Program-made: the position numbers and the translations under genes
Notes under the pieces: model-generated
The model's input: only the letters and a program-made list of their open reading frames with translations
The model's database searches: none
Told to the model about the DNA's origin: nothing
Assembly: GCA_022497145.1 (NCBI GenBank)
Contig: MU385870.1
Span: forward strand, 256,629 to 320,628
From: Rostrohypoxylon terebratum
Taxonomy: Eukaryota > Ascomycota > Sordariomycetes > Xylariales > Hypoxylaceae
Direction of reading: 5' to 3'
Length of the DNA: 64,000 bases
Part shown: in pieces, positions 33,808 through 46,100 of the stretch
How positions within the stretch are numbered: the stretch's first letter is position 1
Layout of the letters: each line of letters opens with the position of its first letter

Positions 33808-35036
33808 ATCGGTTCTGTTCAACAGGTTTTTAAGAGGTTGAAATATCCAGATATAAATTGACTCGGTGGCTGAAATCCAATATGTGCAAGTGGATTTGAG
33901 TCTGAGTTGAGTAGCCTTAGCAACGGGATTTGTGGGGAAAGTAATTGCGATTTAATGAAAATTTCCAATCTTGAAAGTACAATGAGCTGACGTCGGATCG
34001 TTGGTACACTATATTCCAAGTGCTTGGATAATATGTTGTGCGCATAAGGCGATAGCTGGGGATGATAGTATGTACTAAATGCACAAATACGATCTGTACG
34101 GTCTGGAGTGGTGGTGTGAATATTAGATATTGGTTGTGGTATTATTCATAAGATGTGGTAGGTTAGTGGCTGGTTGGTACAGAGGTCGCCACCAAAAGTT
34201 TTGCCCATAGGACACTCGTGCCAAGATTTGGCACTTATGCTGTCAGCTGTGAGAGTACTCATTTGCAGCTGCCTCTTAGCTGGCGATAAGATAGAAATAG
34301 GTACTGTTTTTAATTAACTGTCTTTTTCTTTATTATTATTTTTATTATTAATGATTTATATCAAAATATAAATAATTAAGTAGAGATATTTATAAGAAAG
34401 TTTCGATAAAAAGAGGTTTATAAATTGCTGTAAAAGTTGATCTTAAAGTAGGGCTTTAATCAAATTGAAAGAGTGATTCTACTTGACAGCTGGTGAAGCT
34501 CTCTGGCAGCTGTTGATAAGACTTGGCACGAGCGTCCTATGGAAAAAACTTTTGAAGGCGTCCTCTGTACATAATTACAACTATTCACGTTAGAGGATTT
34601 ATCCATGCCCAATTTGGGTTGGTGTGGGTTGGTGTGGGTCGACTAACAGCTAAATGACTTAGTGTAACGTGAACATGTGAACGTCACTGTTTGGTGGATA
34701 AGCAGATAGGTGGATAAAGTCCTTGCACAACCCCTGTATAAACAGCTGGTCAAAGCTTGGGAGCTATAACCCATTCGGAAGTTTGTTGATATTCACTGTG
34801 GAGACGGATCCCTTGCCAACTCATTTTGCCCACCAAAACTTTGAAATCTTTCACCGCACCTCAATAAACCACACCAACTTACACCCATCGTTTTGCATAC
34901 TGCTGTTCCCGAAGGAGACTCTGGGTATTCATTCGCTGCTCGCGGGACCATTTGCATGATATCCAACTTTCAAAATTACTACTGGAATCCTTAAATACTT
35001 AGTCTCAAAACTCCCGCCGCCTCATGAATCTTCACG
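33808..35036. promoter_or_regulatory. bidirectional upstream region of DAD2 and shugoshin
   Basis: 1.2 kb between two divergent genes for chromosome segregation. It contains the 388-bp MITE at 34180-34567. No coding sequence is seen. Shared cell-cycle control is plausible from function but no clear element was identified. Confidence 0.5.
34180..34567. mobile_element. miniature inverted-repeat transposable element (TA target duplication)
   Basis: The left end CAGAGGTCGCCACCAAAAGT and the reverse complement of the right end CAGAGGACGCCTTCAAAAGT match and continue through (T)CCCATAGGAC(A/G)CTCGTGCCAAG-like sequence. The terminal inverted repeats are about 46 bp with several substitutions. A TA dinucleotide flanks both ends (34178-34179 and 34568-34569), the target duplication of Tc1/mariner-type transposons. 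The centre is very AT-rich and has no open frame, so the element is non-autonomous and would need a transposase elsewhere. Secondary inverted repeats (CAGCTG-containing) lie inside the TIRs. It sits between DAD2 and shugoshin. Confidence 0.88.
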
Positions 35037-37363
35037 ATGGCACGACTGAACGAACCAATGGTGTCAACAGATAGCGTCGAGACGCGTATGTCACCCCCAA
35101 ATCTCTGATAACCATCTAAAATATACTTGAACTAGTTTGTTAACATTTGTTTGCAGTACGTCGAAAGTTTCTACGCCAGAATCGCGACATCGCGCGAGTA
35201 AACTCCACTCAGTCATTAAAAATCAGATCCTTAGAGAATGAATGTGTTCGTTTGTTATCAGAAAATCTCGACCTCCGAGGTCAGGTTCTGCGACTTCAAA
35301 CCGAATTAGAAGACAGCAAAGCTCAGAAAATTGCCGATCATGCCCTCGAGATTAAAGAGAAGATGGAAGCGCAATTAGCAGAATGGGGAACTATGCTTGC
35401 CAGTTTGGGACACGAGCCGATCCCTAAGAGTCGATCGCCTAGAGAGTCTAAAAAGGCAAAACACAGGTCTAGCATTGGTCGCATGACTATGTCTGAGTGG
35501 AAGAGAAGGGATACGATGAATTCGAGTTCCATGAAGGACTTAGAAGAAGCCGCTGCCCAAGAAGGCAGATTAGCGCCCATCTGGGAAAACAAACCATGCC
35601 CTCGTGAGACGTTGACGTAAGTTGCAAAGCAAATTTCAAAACAAAGCAAGTAACACATGCTGACAGACTTCTTTAGTCGAGACGAAATTTTAGCCTTGCG
35701 CTCTGTCGTCGATGACAACGATGATTCTCCAGATCTTGGACCTCCGCCCGTATCACGATTTGTTGACGAGGACCCTGTGAAGATCGATTTGCCAGCCAGA
35801 CGTTTCTTGACCAAGTCGGACTACTTACCTCAAGACAAGGCATCGCCTGAGCCTGAAGCTAGGCCAGAATTGCCCCCTTCTCCTAAGGTTTCTCCTAAGG
35901 TAGACGAGCGCAAAGACGAAGTAATCAGCGATGCAACCACCGCCAATGTCGAGTCACAAAATTCGAGGCCATCTTTACCTGAGTCTCCCACCAATAATAC
36001 TGTGAAGGCCAGTCTAAAGAGGAAGCAAAGAGAGGAAGATGATGAGAAAGAGAATGCTGTTATTTCGAAACCACCTCCCCCATCTTCTGCACTTGTAAAG
36101 GGTGAGCCGGAGAAGACCATGAATGCCAAGCCTCGATCCCTGGGCAGACCGATCAAGCCCCCTACGAGCCGAAAAGAAGCCCGAGACAAGACATCGGGTT
36201 CTACAGCGCCGAGAAAACCGCTATCTGCGAAGAGTTCGAACGAGTATATCAAGTCGCCAAAGAAAACTACAAAGCCTTCAGGGGTAGAAGAGATTGCAAA
36301 AGACAATTCGAAGGCAAAAAAGACTTCTTCACTAGTTGAGATACCGCCCCCTCAATCACCTGAGCCCCTAACGGTCATGAATGTGGAGGTTGAGACAACC
36401 GAGACCGAAACCCTTTCTGCGGAGCCTGATTTGGCTATTCCTGACACACCGGAGCCTACACCTAAGGATGATGTGAGATATACTCCACCTCCAAGTGATA
36501 TTTCATCTAGGGGAGAGACGTCACGAGGCAGTCGCAGAGCGAGAGCCGCCGTTAGTTATGCTGAGCCCAACCTTCGGGATAAGATGCGACGGCCCTCCAA
36601 GCAGCTACTGGATGCCGTGTCGGGAGAGGGTAAGAACATTAGACGAACTAGCCAGTCGTCTTCTGGTCCTTCTTCCGTCATCAAGTCAGAAGAGAGGCCA
36701 GGATCATGGAAAGACCTTCCCTCAGCCCACAGCGCAAGATCAACCCCGGATGTTATGGCTAGTCCCCTTGCCCAGAAAGGATCGAGAAACTCTAGTACGG
36801 ATGATCTAACCACCAGCATAGCGGTGAATAGAAAGACGAGGAACCCGCAAGGAGGTGCGAATGATCTTGAGTCTTCGACGTTGCTAGGTGGAAGCAATGG
36901 CACTAAGTCAGGTTCACGATCAACCAACCGCCGTTTACATGATATTGCCGCACGTGAAGCCGAAGTCGCGAAGATGTTTGACGCCGACTCGGATGTTTAC
37001 GAAATCCCCCACACAACACCGACCGGCGACTCGAAGCGCACGGTAGAATCGGAGGACGCTATTGCTAAGAAGGCTGGCACTAACAAAGGATCCCGACGTT
37101 CGAGAGCGAGACGATTATCGTCGGTGATTCGAGAGGACCTAGATCTTGAGCCGGAAGCGCAGGCAAACCAGAAGGGGCCGCGGCAAGCAGGTTCTACTAG
37201 ACGAGCAACTATGGCTGCGCCGAAAGATCCGAAGGCCGAATTAGAAAACTCAGGACTCGAAAGTTCTCTGGAGGGAGACAGCCTAACTAGTACGTCTTCC
37301 GCAGATACAGACGGTTCCGCCCGAGACCGAGTCGCAACTCGACGGAGAAGCATGATGTTATGA
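35037..37363 (+). CDS. SGO1: shugoshin
   Basis: Three exons, 35037-35085, 35157-35616 and 35677-37363, give 731 residues. The N-terminal coiled coil (about residues 17-75: RRKFLRQNRDIARVNSTQSL, then KIRSLENECVRLLSENLDLR and a further heptad stretch) is the shugoshin PP2A- and Bub1-linked homodimer domain. The middle is disordered, with many Ser-Pro and Lys sites. Around residues 452-475 a conserved basic C-terminal box is seen (SRRARAAVSYAEPNLRDKMRRPS), which binds H2A phosphorylated by Bub1. Shugoshin protects centromeric cohesin from separase. A 49-nt first exon gives MARLNEPMVSTDSVETL; its start is supported by splicing into the coiled coil. The second intron uses CTTTAG; the earlier ACAG would produce a stop. 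Only one shugoshin is seen, so SGO1/SGO2 type is not determined. It is convergent with VPS29. Confidence 0.93.
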
Positions 37364-37725
37364 GGGAAAATAGGAAAAGGATTGCATTCAACAATGATAA
37401 TGATTCGCACGGTCGTTTGAGCCAATTTCTTTATTTTCCTGTTTTCATTCGGAGTAATTGTTGTATGGGTTAGATAATCACCAAAGGCTGAGAAAGGTGT
37501 TGATGGCTCATCATAGTTCATTTTCATGGCGTTTGGTTGTACGCACGTTACTCCTTAAGAGTGCACAGGATACCAAATCAAGTCTTTTTCTTTCGGTTCT
37601 CTGCCAACGACGGCTTTTTCATTAATCAAGGGTATAGACCTGCTTCTGTGTATCATAGGGTACACCTGGTTCTAGTTCACCAGTTGTCTCACGGAGAACT
37701 TGTTAATCAAAATAGCCTCTGAAGA
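37364..37725. other. convergent intergenic region, shugoshin / VPS29
   Basis: 362 bp between two stop codons, holding both 3' ends. No gene or strong repeat seen. Confidence 0.6.
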
Positions 37726-38515
37726 TTATGACGATCCCCCTGTTGTGGGCTCTACAGGTTTTGTGTAGGTCACCTTTTCTACGGCGACGTTCTCCACCCC
37801 GTTGGCATCTTTTCTCAGTTGGTATACGTAAAGTGTGAGTGATATACCTTGAACCTTCATTCAAACATTAGCAAGTGAATACGAGATCGACCGACGTGTT
37901 TCAATCATGAAAGCCTTCCTCGCTTCCTTCTAGAGAAGGAAGTGATATAAAAAATGCACTAGAAGTGACTCACATCCATTAAACAGAAGCTGGGCACCAT
38001 ATCTTCGCCTTCTTTAGTCCATCCAGTCGTGTAAGCTCCCGTAGCACTTCCAGGATTTACAAAGAACTTGTCCATATATTCGAAGGCGTCGAATCGATGA
38101 GTGCCTCCCCAGCACAGCACGTCCACGTCCAGCTTGTTCGCCTCGGCTAGTAGTAGGTCTGGTTCCGTCGATACAAGTGTGAAGCCTTCTACAAATCCGA
38201 TACGTAGAGATCCGTGTGTCACAACTTGCGATAGAGGGAGCGATGTGGCCTCGACATCGAAGCGGCCTTTGACGATTTTTAGGTCGGGAGCGATTGATCG
38301 TAGGTACTCGTACGTGTGTTTATCCGTCAGGTTTCCGAGACAGAGCGTCTGTCCGATCTTTCCGGGGGAGAGGAGCTTTTTGAACTAAGATCAGGAGAGC
38401 TAAGGTGAGCAGTGGTATGGCATAATGATGCGGAGCGCAGGTTCACCTTTTGTGGTATGTCGAGGGCGCGGTCGGGGATGTGGAGGTCCCCGATCACAAG
38501 GATGAGGAAAGCCAT
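37726..38515 (-). CDS. VPS29: retromer subunit VPS29
   Basis: Three exons, 38447-38515, 37974-38384 and 37726-37854, give 202 residues. The calcineurin-like fold is recognisable: MAFLILVIGDLHIPDR, LCLGNLTDKHTYEYLRSIAPD, VLCWGGTHRFDAFEYMDKFF, VNPGSATGAYTTGW, and VPSFCLMDVQGISLTLYVYQL. VPS29 binds VPS35 in the retromer trimer that recycles cargo from endosomes. Many metal ligands of the phosphoesterase ancestors are changed: the VxGDFDE position reads VKGRFDV, the IHGH position reads VEGF, and SGHTH reads GGTH. An enzyme function is therefore unlikely, as in other VPS29 proteins. The first intron has GTGAAC and the second GTGAGT donors. The third exon restores the usual C-terminal beta strand (VAVEKVTYTKP). 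Confidence 0.92.
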
Positions 38516-39651
38516 TTATTATGAGTTGATAGAGACCCGCTGTCTCCGGGCGTGTATATTATCAACACCGTATATCCCGACCGGTCCAAACAAAAGTTTC
38601 TGTCGTATAAAAGGAAGAGGTACGTCTCCGTAGGCAGCACTGTTTCTAGGTGCGCGAGGCGGTGTGGTGCGGGGATAGCAAGTCCGGATATCAATTAGGA
38701 TTAGGCCAGTATTCCTAATTGATTCACTATTCGTAAAAGAGCTGTACAAGAAGCGTATCTCATGACAACGAAATCATGGACCGTTGTATGGACATTGAAG
38801 CTATCGCCAAAGCTGCGAGGCTGACGTTTAACCTGGGAACTTCCAGGGACTGGGGAACATCGAAGGCCCCGCAATTCAAGCTATTCAATGTTGGTACTAG
38901 TACGCAGTAGGTAGTAGGGTACGTACCAACCCTACCTTTCGTCACGGGTCGATGTGGGAACACTTGCAGGAATTGAGGCAGGTACGCCACAACGGAACCT
39001 CGATACTAACTTTCAGAGAATTGAGTCTTGACCCAGTAGCTCCTGTCGCTTACCAATTATGTTATTATTTTCCAGCTTCGGTTTACCTAATAAGAGGCGG
39101 CCGAAGACGGAGACACCTAGTCAGTTTACACGCAATATCCGATCTATTTGCAACAAGAGTATACGTAACTGAGCTTACAGTATTATATGCCATGCGATAA
39201 GACCGACAGTACGGGTGACTACATAATATTGCGGGGACGCTTTAGTCTAGCAGTCTAGCAGTCTAACTATTCCACCTGTAGAAATTAAGAGATTATTCAG
39301 AACATCAGGACATAAATCCAGGGGATCTCCGATGCAGTTTTCTCTTTTTTTTTCAAGTTTCTTATCCATTGAGAAGTGAATTGTTGTTTTGGATGTTCTG
39401 TTCTATGAGATCTAGATCTTAAAGACTTAAGTGGTGGATATTACTTGAATAAGACTACGCGTAGTATATTCAGGGGTAAGAGTCCCTTCAATTCCTCTAA
39501 TTCCCTTGGTCAAAGGCTATAGGTTACACGACTCAAACTCTCCCCAACCAGTAACCCCCCATTACCTCCATTGCAATTCCCGTAAGGCTTAAAAAAAAAG
39601 CTGGCTTACTCAACTTTTGTACGGAAGGCTGCCGGAGCGGTGGTCGGCGAA
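38516..39651. other. divergent intergenic region, VPS29 / AGT
   Basis: Upstream regions of two divergent genes; no coding sequence seen. The frames on both strands are short and lack domains. Confidence 0.5.
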
Positions 39652-41184
39652 ATGCCCCACCGTCTTCTCAAAACAACATCCAGCTCCAACCCCGCAGCCC
39701 GAGTTTCTATTCTATCACGACACCTTTTAGGCGGCACCCAGTCTCCCACTCATTCTAGTGTTTCCAACAATATATCCTCAATCTCTTCAACCCAGAGTCG
39801 CAACTTTTCCTCGTCGCCTACTAGGATGTCTTCTCCACCCGATCACCCGACATTGCTCATCCCGGGCCCCATTGAGTTTGACGATGCTGTCTTACAGTCC
39901 ATGAGCCACTACAGGTCTGTACTAAACTAATATTCCCGGGCATGCGCTCGTTCAATTCGCGTATGAGAAAAGCCAATACTAATATGTTGCGAATAGCGAG
40001 TCTCATGTCGGACCAGGTTTCGTCGCTACCTTTGGCGAGGCCCTGTCCATGCTTCGCAAACTCTTCCAAACCACCTCGCCCTCTTCGCAACCATTCGTCA
40101 TCTCGGGTTCGGGAACACTTGGCTGGGATTTAGTAGCGGCAAATCTAGTCGAAGCTGGTGAAGATGTCTTGGTTCTCAGCTCCGGTTATTTCAGCGACGG
40201 CTTCGCCGACTGTCTTAAGATCTACGGAGCCAATGTCGATATTCTCAAAGCCCCCGTCGGTAGCCGACCACAGCTACCTGAGATAGAGAAAGCGTTGAAG
40301 AGCAAGAAGTATAAGGTAGTCACGGTTACACATGTAGACACATCGACAGGTGTGCTTAGCGAGCTTCAAAAACTTTCCGAGACGGTTCAAAGCGTTTCCC
40401 CGGACACGTTGCTTATCGTGGACGGTGTTTGCAGCGTGGCTAGCGAAGAGATTGATTTTGATGCGTGGAAGCTTGACGGTGTAATAACGGCAAGCCAAAA
40501 AGCTATCGGCTGCCCTGCCGGATTGTCGATTTCAATGTTCAGCGGCAAGGCAATGGACGCCTTCAAGGCAAGAAAGAGTCCGCCAGCATCCTACTTCGCC
40601 TCCATGAAGAACTGGACTCCTAGTACGCCCATAACACCCAAAGTTCGTAGTATGATGGTGATAACCACTGACCTATTACACAGTCATGCAAAACTACGAA
40701 GCGAAGAAGCCCTCATACTTTGCGACGCCATCCCCGCAACTTATTCATGCTCTCCATACGGCTCTGAGTCAGATCCTTACCAAGCCACTCTCCGAGAGGT
40801 TTGCTAGACACAAGGAGGTATCAGACCAGATCAAGAAAGCCGTGACGGATCTAGGGTTGAAACAAGTTGCTGCCAACCCAGACGATCAGGCTCATGGAAT
40901 GACAGCCATCTACCTGCCCGAAACCGTCAAGGCCACTGATATACTTCCAAAGCTTGCCAAGAGTGGCGTCGTCTTCGCTGGCGGGATTCACAAGGAAATC
41001 GCGCCTAAGTACATACGCTTCGGGCACATGGGTGTTAGTGTGGTATGTTGAATATGTCTATCTAGCCGTGATTGGGGATTATATAAGCTAATAGTAATAG
41101 ACCGACCCTGCGAGAACTGATATCCAAAAGGCGATCAACGCGCTGACTAACGGCTTGTCTGAGTGCGGGTATCAGAAGGCCTGA
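39652..41184 (+). CDS. alanine-glyoxylate aminotransferase (class V PLP enzyme)
   Basis: Four exons, 39652-39914, 39997-40622, 40684-41042 and 41101-41184, give 443 residues. The enzyme part matches the yeast AGX1/mammalian AGT fold: LLIPGPIEF, SHVGPGFV, ISGSGTLGWDLVAANL, VTHVDTSTGVL, LLIVDGVCSVASEEIDFD, and ITASQKAIGCPAGLS with Lys256 as the likely PLP lysine. It ends with FAGGIHKEIAPKYIRFGHMG. The enzyme converts glyoxylate and alanine to glycine and pyruvate. The first 60 residues are rich in Ser, Arg and Thr and poor in acidic residues, as in a mitochondrial targeting sequence. A second in-frame Met (MSSPPDHPT) just before the conserved region could give a cytosolic form. The C-terminus is QKA, not a peroxisomal SKL-type signal. 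Introns are 82, 61 and 58 bp. Confidence 0.9.
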
Positions 41185-43199
41185 ATTCGCCATATATAGG
41201 TAGTTCAGGCTTGATCGAGAAGCTCTAGATAGCCACTCGACGGTAGCAGTAGCTTTTCACAAGCTGTATACGCAACATATCTTGTTTATCTGAGGAAAGA
41301 ATGTGGTGTTGTCTGTCAGATTTAAGGCAAATGACAACAAAAAGGACTCATAGTGTAACCATTCTGTCAGAAGGGGGTAGACTAGAGGATTTAAAGAGCG
41401 GAAAATAGAAAATTCTATTACTCTGGAAAATTTCATTGGGCGGGGATCTACTCCATTCGATGGCATAACGCGATGTTTCTTTGGCCACGTCATTCGACCG
41501 CCTTATTCCCTCGACTTCCCGTCTAATCATGTAGAAGGGGGGGCTAGAATTTAGCATATATCATCGGGAACCTACTTCTTAAGTAAGTTCCCGCAACCGT
41601 GAACTTCGGCAGCCCAACTACTATCGATATTTGTTGTGTAGGATTCTAGCCTTTCTTACGTGCCCAACGTCTCAGGGTGGCGAGAGACAAGTGACTTTGC
41701 AATTCATGATTTCTGACTCTGGTCTGAAGTAGTCTTTCTTCCTCTGGAAATAGTTGGACAAGTGTCGTGGTTTTACAGCATTTTGGGGAAAAAATGAGAC
41801 TAGAGTATGAGATCTAATAACCTGAGAGATTAGGAAGAGTATTTATGTAATACTTCGGTACCATTAAATTGGGACGATGGGTCCAAATGCGCAGTGTGTG
41901 CATAAAGCATAAAATACATCTTTTTGAAGGACCTGAAAGTAAATCGATAGCCAACGAAGAAGGAGCACCTGAATAACTGGTGGAGAGAGCAACCTTGGAA
42001 CTTCCTGTTGTACAGGATCCCGTAGGAAAGATCCGTCCACGGCGGACGTCTACAGCACTGTGTACGCTGCAATAGGCAGAAATCATCACTAACACCGGGA
42101 AGCTGCCTACCACTAAGTATTAGGTACACGACGTCAACTTTAAATTTTAATGGTTTTCAGATCCGAATCAGCGGTGAGCTTTGATAAAAAAAAAGCATTC
42201 ACCTTTCCACCTTACAACCCCTCCAAACTAAGAGATGGGACAATTTTGAAGAATTGCACGCACACGATTTTTCAATACTCAATTGTTTCCTAGTACGATT
42301 CAACACACTTTTCTTTTTCTAAAAGCTGGGAAAGACACGTTCGTCACAGTTTTTATTCGTGCACCTAGAGTCACGATCTAGCTCCTAGCCTTTGTCTTCG
42401 TCTCATAACGAGGCGGGCACTTAGGCAAACCTCGGCGTTTCGATACCTAAAAAGCTTTGACGGAGGGGTAATCAATCTTCGTTGGTACTACCTAGCAGGT
42501 AAGTGAAAAAGTGCCCAGTGGTGACTTCGGAGCCTTGCGTGGGAGACCAATGACATAATTTCTACGATTGGATCTGAGACGGCTGATTGGCTGCCGTCTA
42601 AGATGATTTAACGCTTCTAACGACGAGTTTCAGCCGCTACCGCGCTACAGCAGCAACTGGAAGACGGGCGACGGGGTGGTAGGTCGACCTCTTACCTAGT
42701 AGCATACTGTGGCTCGGTACCTATAGTAAGTACCTAGGACCTAGGACCTAGGTGGATACCTACCTAGCAGGTACAAATAATTAGGTATCGGTCTGTGCTA
42801 CATTCCACCTACTACAGCACTGAGGTACCTGCCAATACGTACTTATGATAGCTTTAGACCCAGCTCCAAAAGACCCCCCAACCCCACTACCACCAACTGT
42901 ACGAAGTAGCCGCTATCATCTCACAGACTGCCTCTTCTTTGAATTCTGGTGATACCTTTTTTTTTCACAACTCAACCGTGCAATCCATTCCACCACCAAC
43001 CTTCACCACTCTACACATAAAAACTTTCCACTAATCGTCTTGACTGCCAGTTTTCTCCTCGGCAACCTATTGCTCGTTAAAGCAAAGCAACCGTAAAACT
43101 ACCAACTTTTGTTTCTCTACTCACACGACTAGAGCGAGCCTTTCTTTAGATTTCTAGGCGCGTAGCCTACCTCATCATTCCCCCGCCACCTCCTTCACG
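41185..43199. other. intergenic region upstream of CRM1
   Basis: 2 kb without a convincing gene. Includes a CCTAGG array (42733-42752) and, just before the CRM1 start, a pyrimidine-rich leader with a long T tract (about 42957-42966). Confidence 0.5.
42733..42752. repeat. tandem CCTAGG palindrome
   Basis: Exact 20-mer copy of the array at 1973 and 58496, located about 450 bp upstream of the CRM1 ATG. Confidence 0.85.
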
Positions 43200-46100
43200 A
43201 TGGCGCCCACAATCCCAGAATTGGACCTCATGGTCCAGTCCTTCTACGAAGGTCGCGGTGAACAGGTAAGCACATCATCATCCAGAACCAGATTCATTCA
43301 TCTCGCACATGCGTGGATCTGCGAATATGCGAATAACTGAGCTACTAACGCTTGACTTTTCCCCGCCTTCAGCAAAAAGCTGCCCAAACCGCATTAAACC
43401 AGGTAAGTTGATGCGCCATTCCATCCTATTTTGCACCCACAGCGAGACTAATATGAACGATGCGTAGTTCAAGGAAGACCCCGACGCCTGGCTTCTTGTC
43501 GACAAGATTCTTGCCGAGTCAAGACACCCGCAGACAAAATGTATACCGCGCCAATTCCCACAACACTCATACAAATATGTCAGAGGGCTAACGGGTTGTA
43601 GATATCGGGCTTCAAATACTGGATAGTGTCATTATGACGAGATGGAAGGTTTTGCCTCGAGAGCAGTGCCTAGGTTCGCCATCCAGCCTCACGACTAATA
43701 TCGCAGTGGGTCAAGGTAGCTAATCGAAGCGCAGGCATTCGCAATTTTGTCGTCAACTTCATCATTCAGGCGTCTAGCACGGAAGAGTCGCTTCGAGCTC
43801 AACGAACTCTCGTGAACAAATTGAATCTAGTTCTAGTATCGATCCTCAAGCAAGAGTGGCCTCACAACTGGCCCACCTTCATTAACGAGATCATTTCGGC
43901 TTGTCGCTCGAACTTATCCATCTGCGAGAACAATATGATCATCCTCCGCCTACTCTCTGAGGAGGTGTTCGATTACTCGGCCGAACAGATGACCTCGGCA
44001 AAGACTCGAAGTCTCAAGACCACCATGTGCAATGAATTCTCTCAGATCTTTCAGCTGTGCCAGGAAATTCTCACTTCCGCAAATCAACCAAGTTTGGTCA
44101 AAGCCACTCTGGAGACGTTGCTTCGCTTTTGCAACTGGATTCCCTTGGGATACATCTTCGAGACGCCCCTCATCGAGACTTTGCGCACACGGTTTCTCGA
44201 AGTTCCCGAGTTCCGTAACGTTACCTTGCAGGTGCTAACTGAGATTGGTGGTCTAGTAACTGGCACACCGGGACAGCCAAATGCCTATAGCGAACAGTTG
44301 GTCAAGATGTTCGTTGATGTACTTACAACTATCTCTAACATTATCCCATTGGATCTTGACCTTAAGAGCACTTACCCACAAAGCAATTCCAAGGACCAGG
44401 AATTCCTTCAGGAGTTAGCATTATTCTTGTGCAATTTCTTCGGCCAGCATGTTGATGTAAGTTCACCTCACTTTTCGAATCGCTGTCATAAAAACGTGCT
44501 TACCTCGTGTTTAGCTTGTCGAGAATCTGCCTAATCGAGACTTTCTCACCCATGGCCACTTCTACCTCATCCGAATTTCTCAAATCGAAGATCGCGAAAT
44601 CTTTAAGATCTGTCTAGACTATTGGCTCAAGTTGGTTCAAGAACTATACGAGGAAATGCAAACGGCACCCTTAGCAGAGATGAACCCCTTGTTGCTAGGC
44701 GGTAGCTCGACCAACGGAGCAGTTAACCCTAACCTGTTGCAAAACTTCCCTCTACGAATGCACAAGTACAAGGAGGTTCTATCAAATCTTCGTGTGGTCA
44801 TGATTGAAAAGATGGTGCGACCCGAAGAAGTTCTTATTGTTGAGAACGACGAAGGTGAAATCGTGCGCGAGTTCGTCAAGGAGAGCGACACGGTACAGCT
44901 GTACAAAACCATCAGAGAATGTCTCGTGTACTTGACACATCTTGATGTTATCGACACCGAGACGATCATGACCGAAAAGCTTCAGAAACAGGTCGACGGT
45001 ACCGAATGGTCGTGGCACAACTGCAACGTTCTATGCTGGGCCATTGGCTCGATATCACTCGCGATGAACGAAGAGACTGAGAAGCGATTCCTTGTTACCG
45101 TGATTAAGGACCTACTAGGACTCACGGAGATGAAGCGTGGTAAAGACAACAAGGCGGTCGTGGCCAGTAATATCATGTATATTGTTGGGCAATATCCGCG
45201 TTTCCTGAAAGCTCATTGGAAGTTTCTTAAGACTGTCGTCAATAAGCTTTTCGAGTTCATGCACGAATCGCATGAGGGTAAGTTGGTTTATTTCGAGACT
45301 TAGCAGACAACAGCTGATCCCATTGCAGGAGTACAGGATATGGCGTGCGACACGTTCATCAAGATCGCGAGGCAGTGTCGACGACACTTTGTTGCGTTGC
45401 AACCTAGTGAGAATGAGCCCTTTATTGAAGAGATCATTCGAAATTTGCAGCGCATCACTTGCGATCTCACACCCCAGCAAGTCCATACCTTTTACGAGGC
45501 ATGTGGGTACATGGTTGCTGCGCAGGGTAACAAACACCAGCAAGAGAGACTGCTTGCTGAACTCATGAACGCGCCTAATGCAGCCTGGGACGAAATTATC
45601 AGGGCGGCTACTCAAGATCCTCAGATTCTGCAGGACGCCGATACAATCAAGATTATCGGAAATATTATGAAGACCAATGTGTCAGCTTGCGTATCGATCG
45701 GACCATACTTTGGACCGCAGATCGGTAGGATATATCTGGATATGCTGCAGATGTACCGTGCTACCAGCCAACTGATTTCCGAAGCTGTCGTCACAGAGGG
45801 TAATTATGCAGCTTCTCGTTTCTCAATTATACAAGCTAACATATTGATATAGGCGAACTCGCTCCTCGTATGCCCAAGGTTCGAGGTCTGAGAACTATCA
45901 AGAAGGAAATCCTGAAGTTGATCGAGGGTTACGTCGACAAGGCGGAAGATCTTCAAGCAATTCGCCAGCAGATGGTCCCTCAGCTTCTGGACTCCGTTTT
46001 GGTAGACTACAACCGCAACGTTCCTGGTGCGCGAGACGCTGAGGTATTAAAGGCGATGTCTACTATCATTACAAGACTTACAGTAAGTGAACTAGATAGT

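Noticed and set aside
43741..43760. Alternative CRM1 exon through GTGGGTCAAG before 43735
   Set aside because: It would require an intron of only about 20 bp; the single longer intron gives the conserved protein join.
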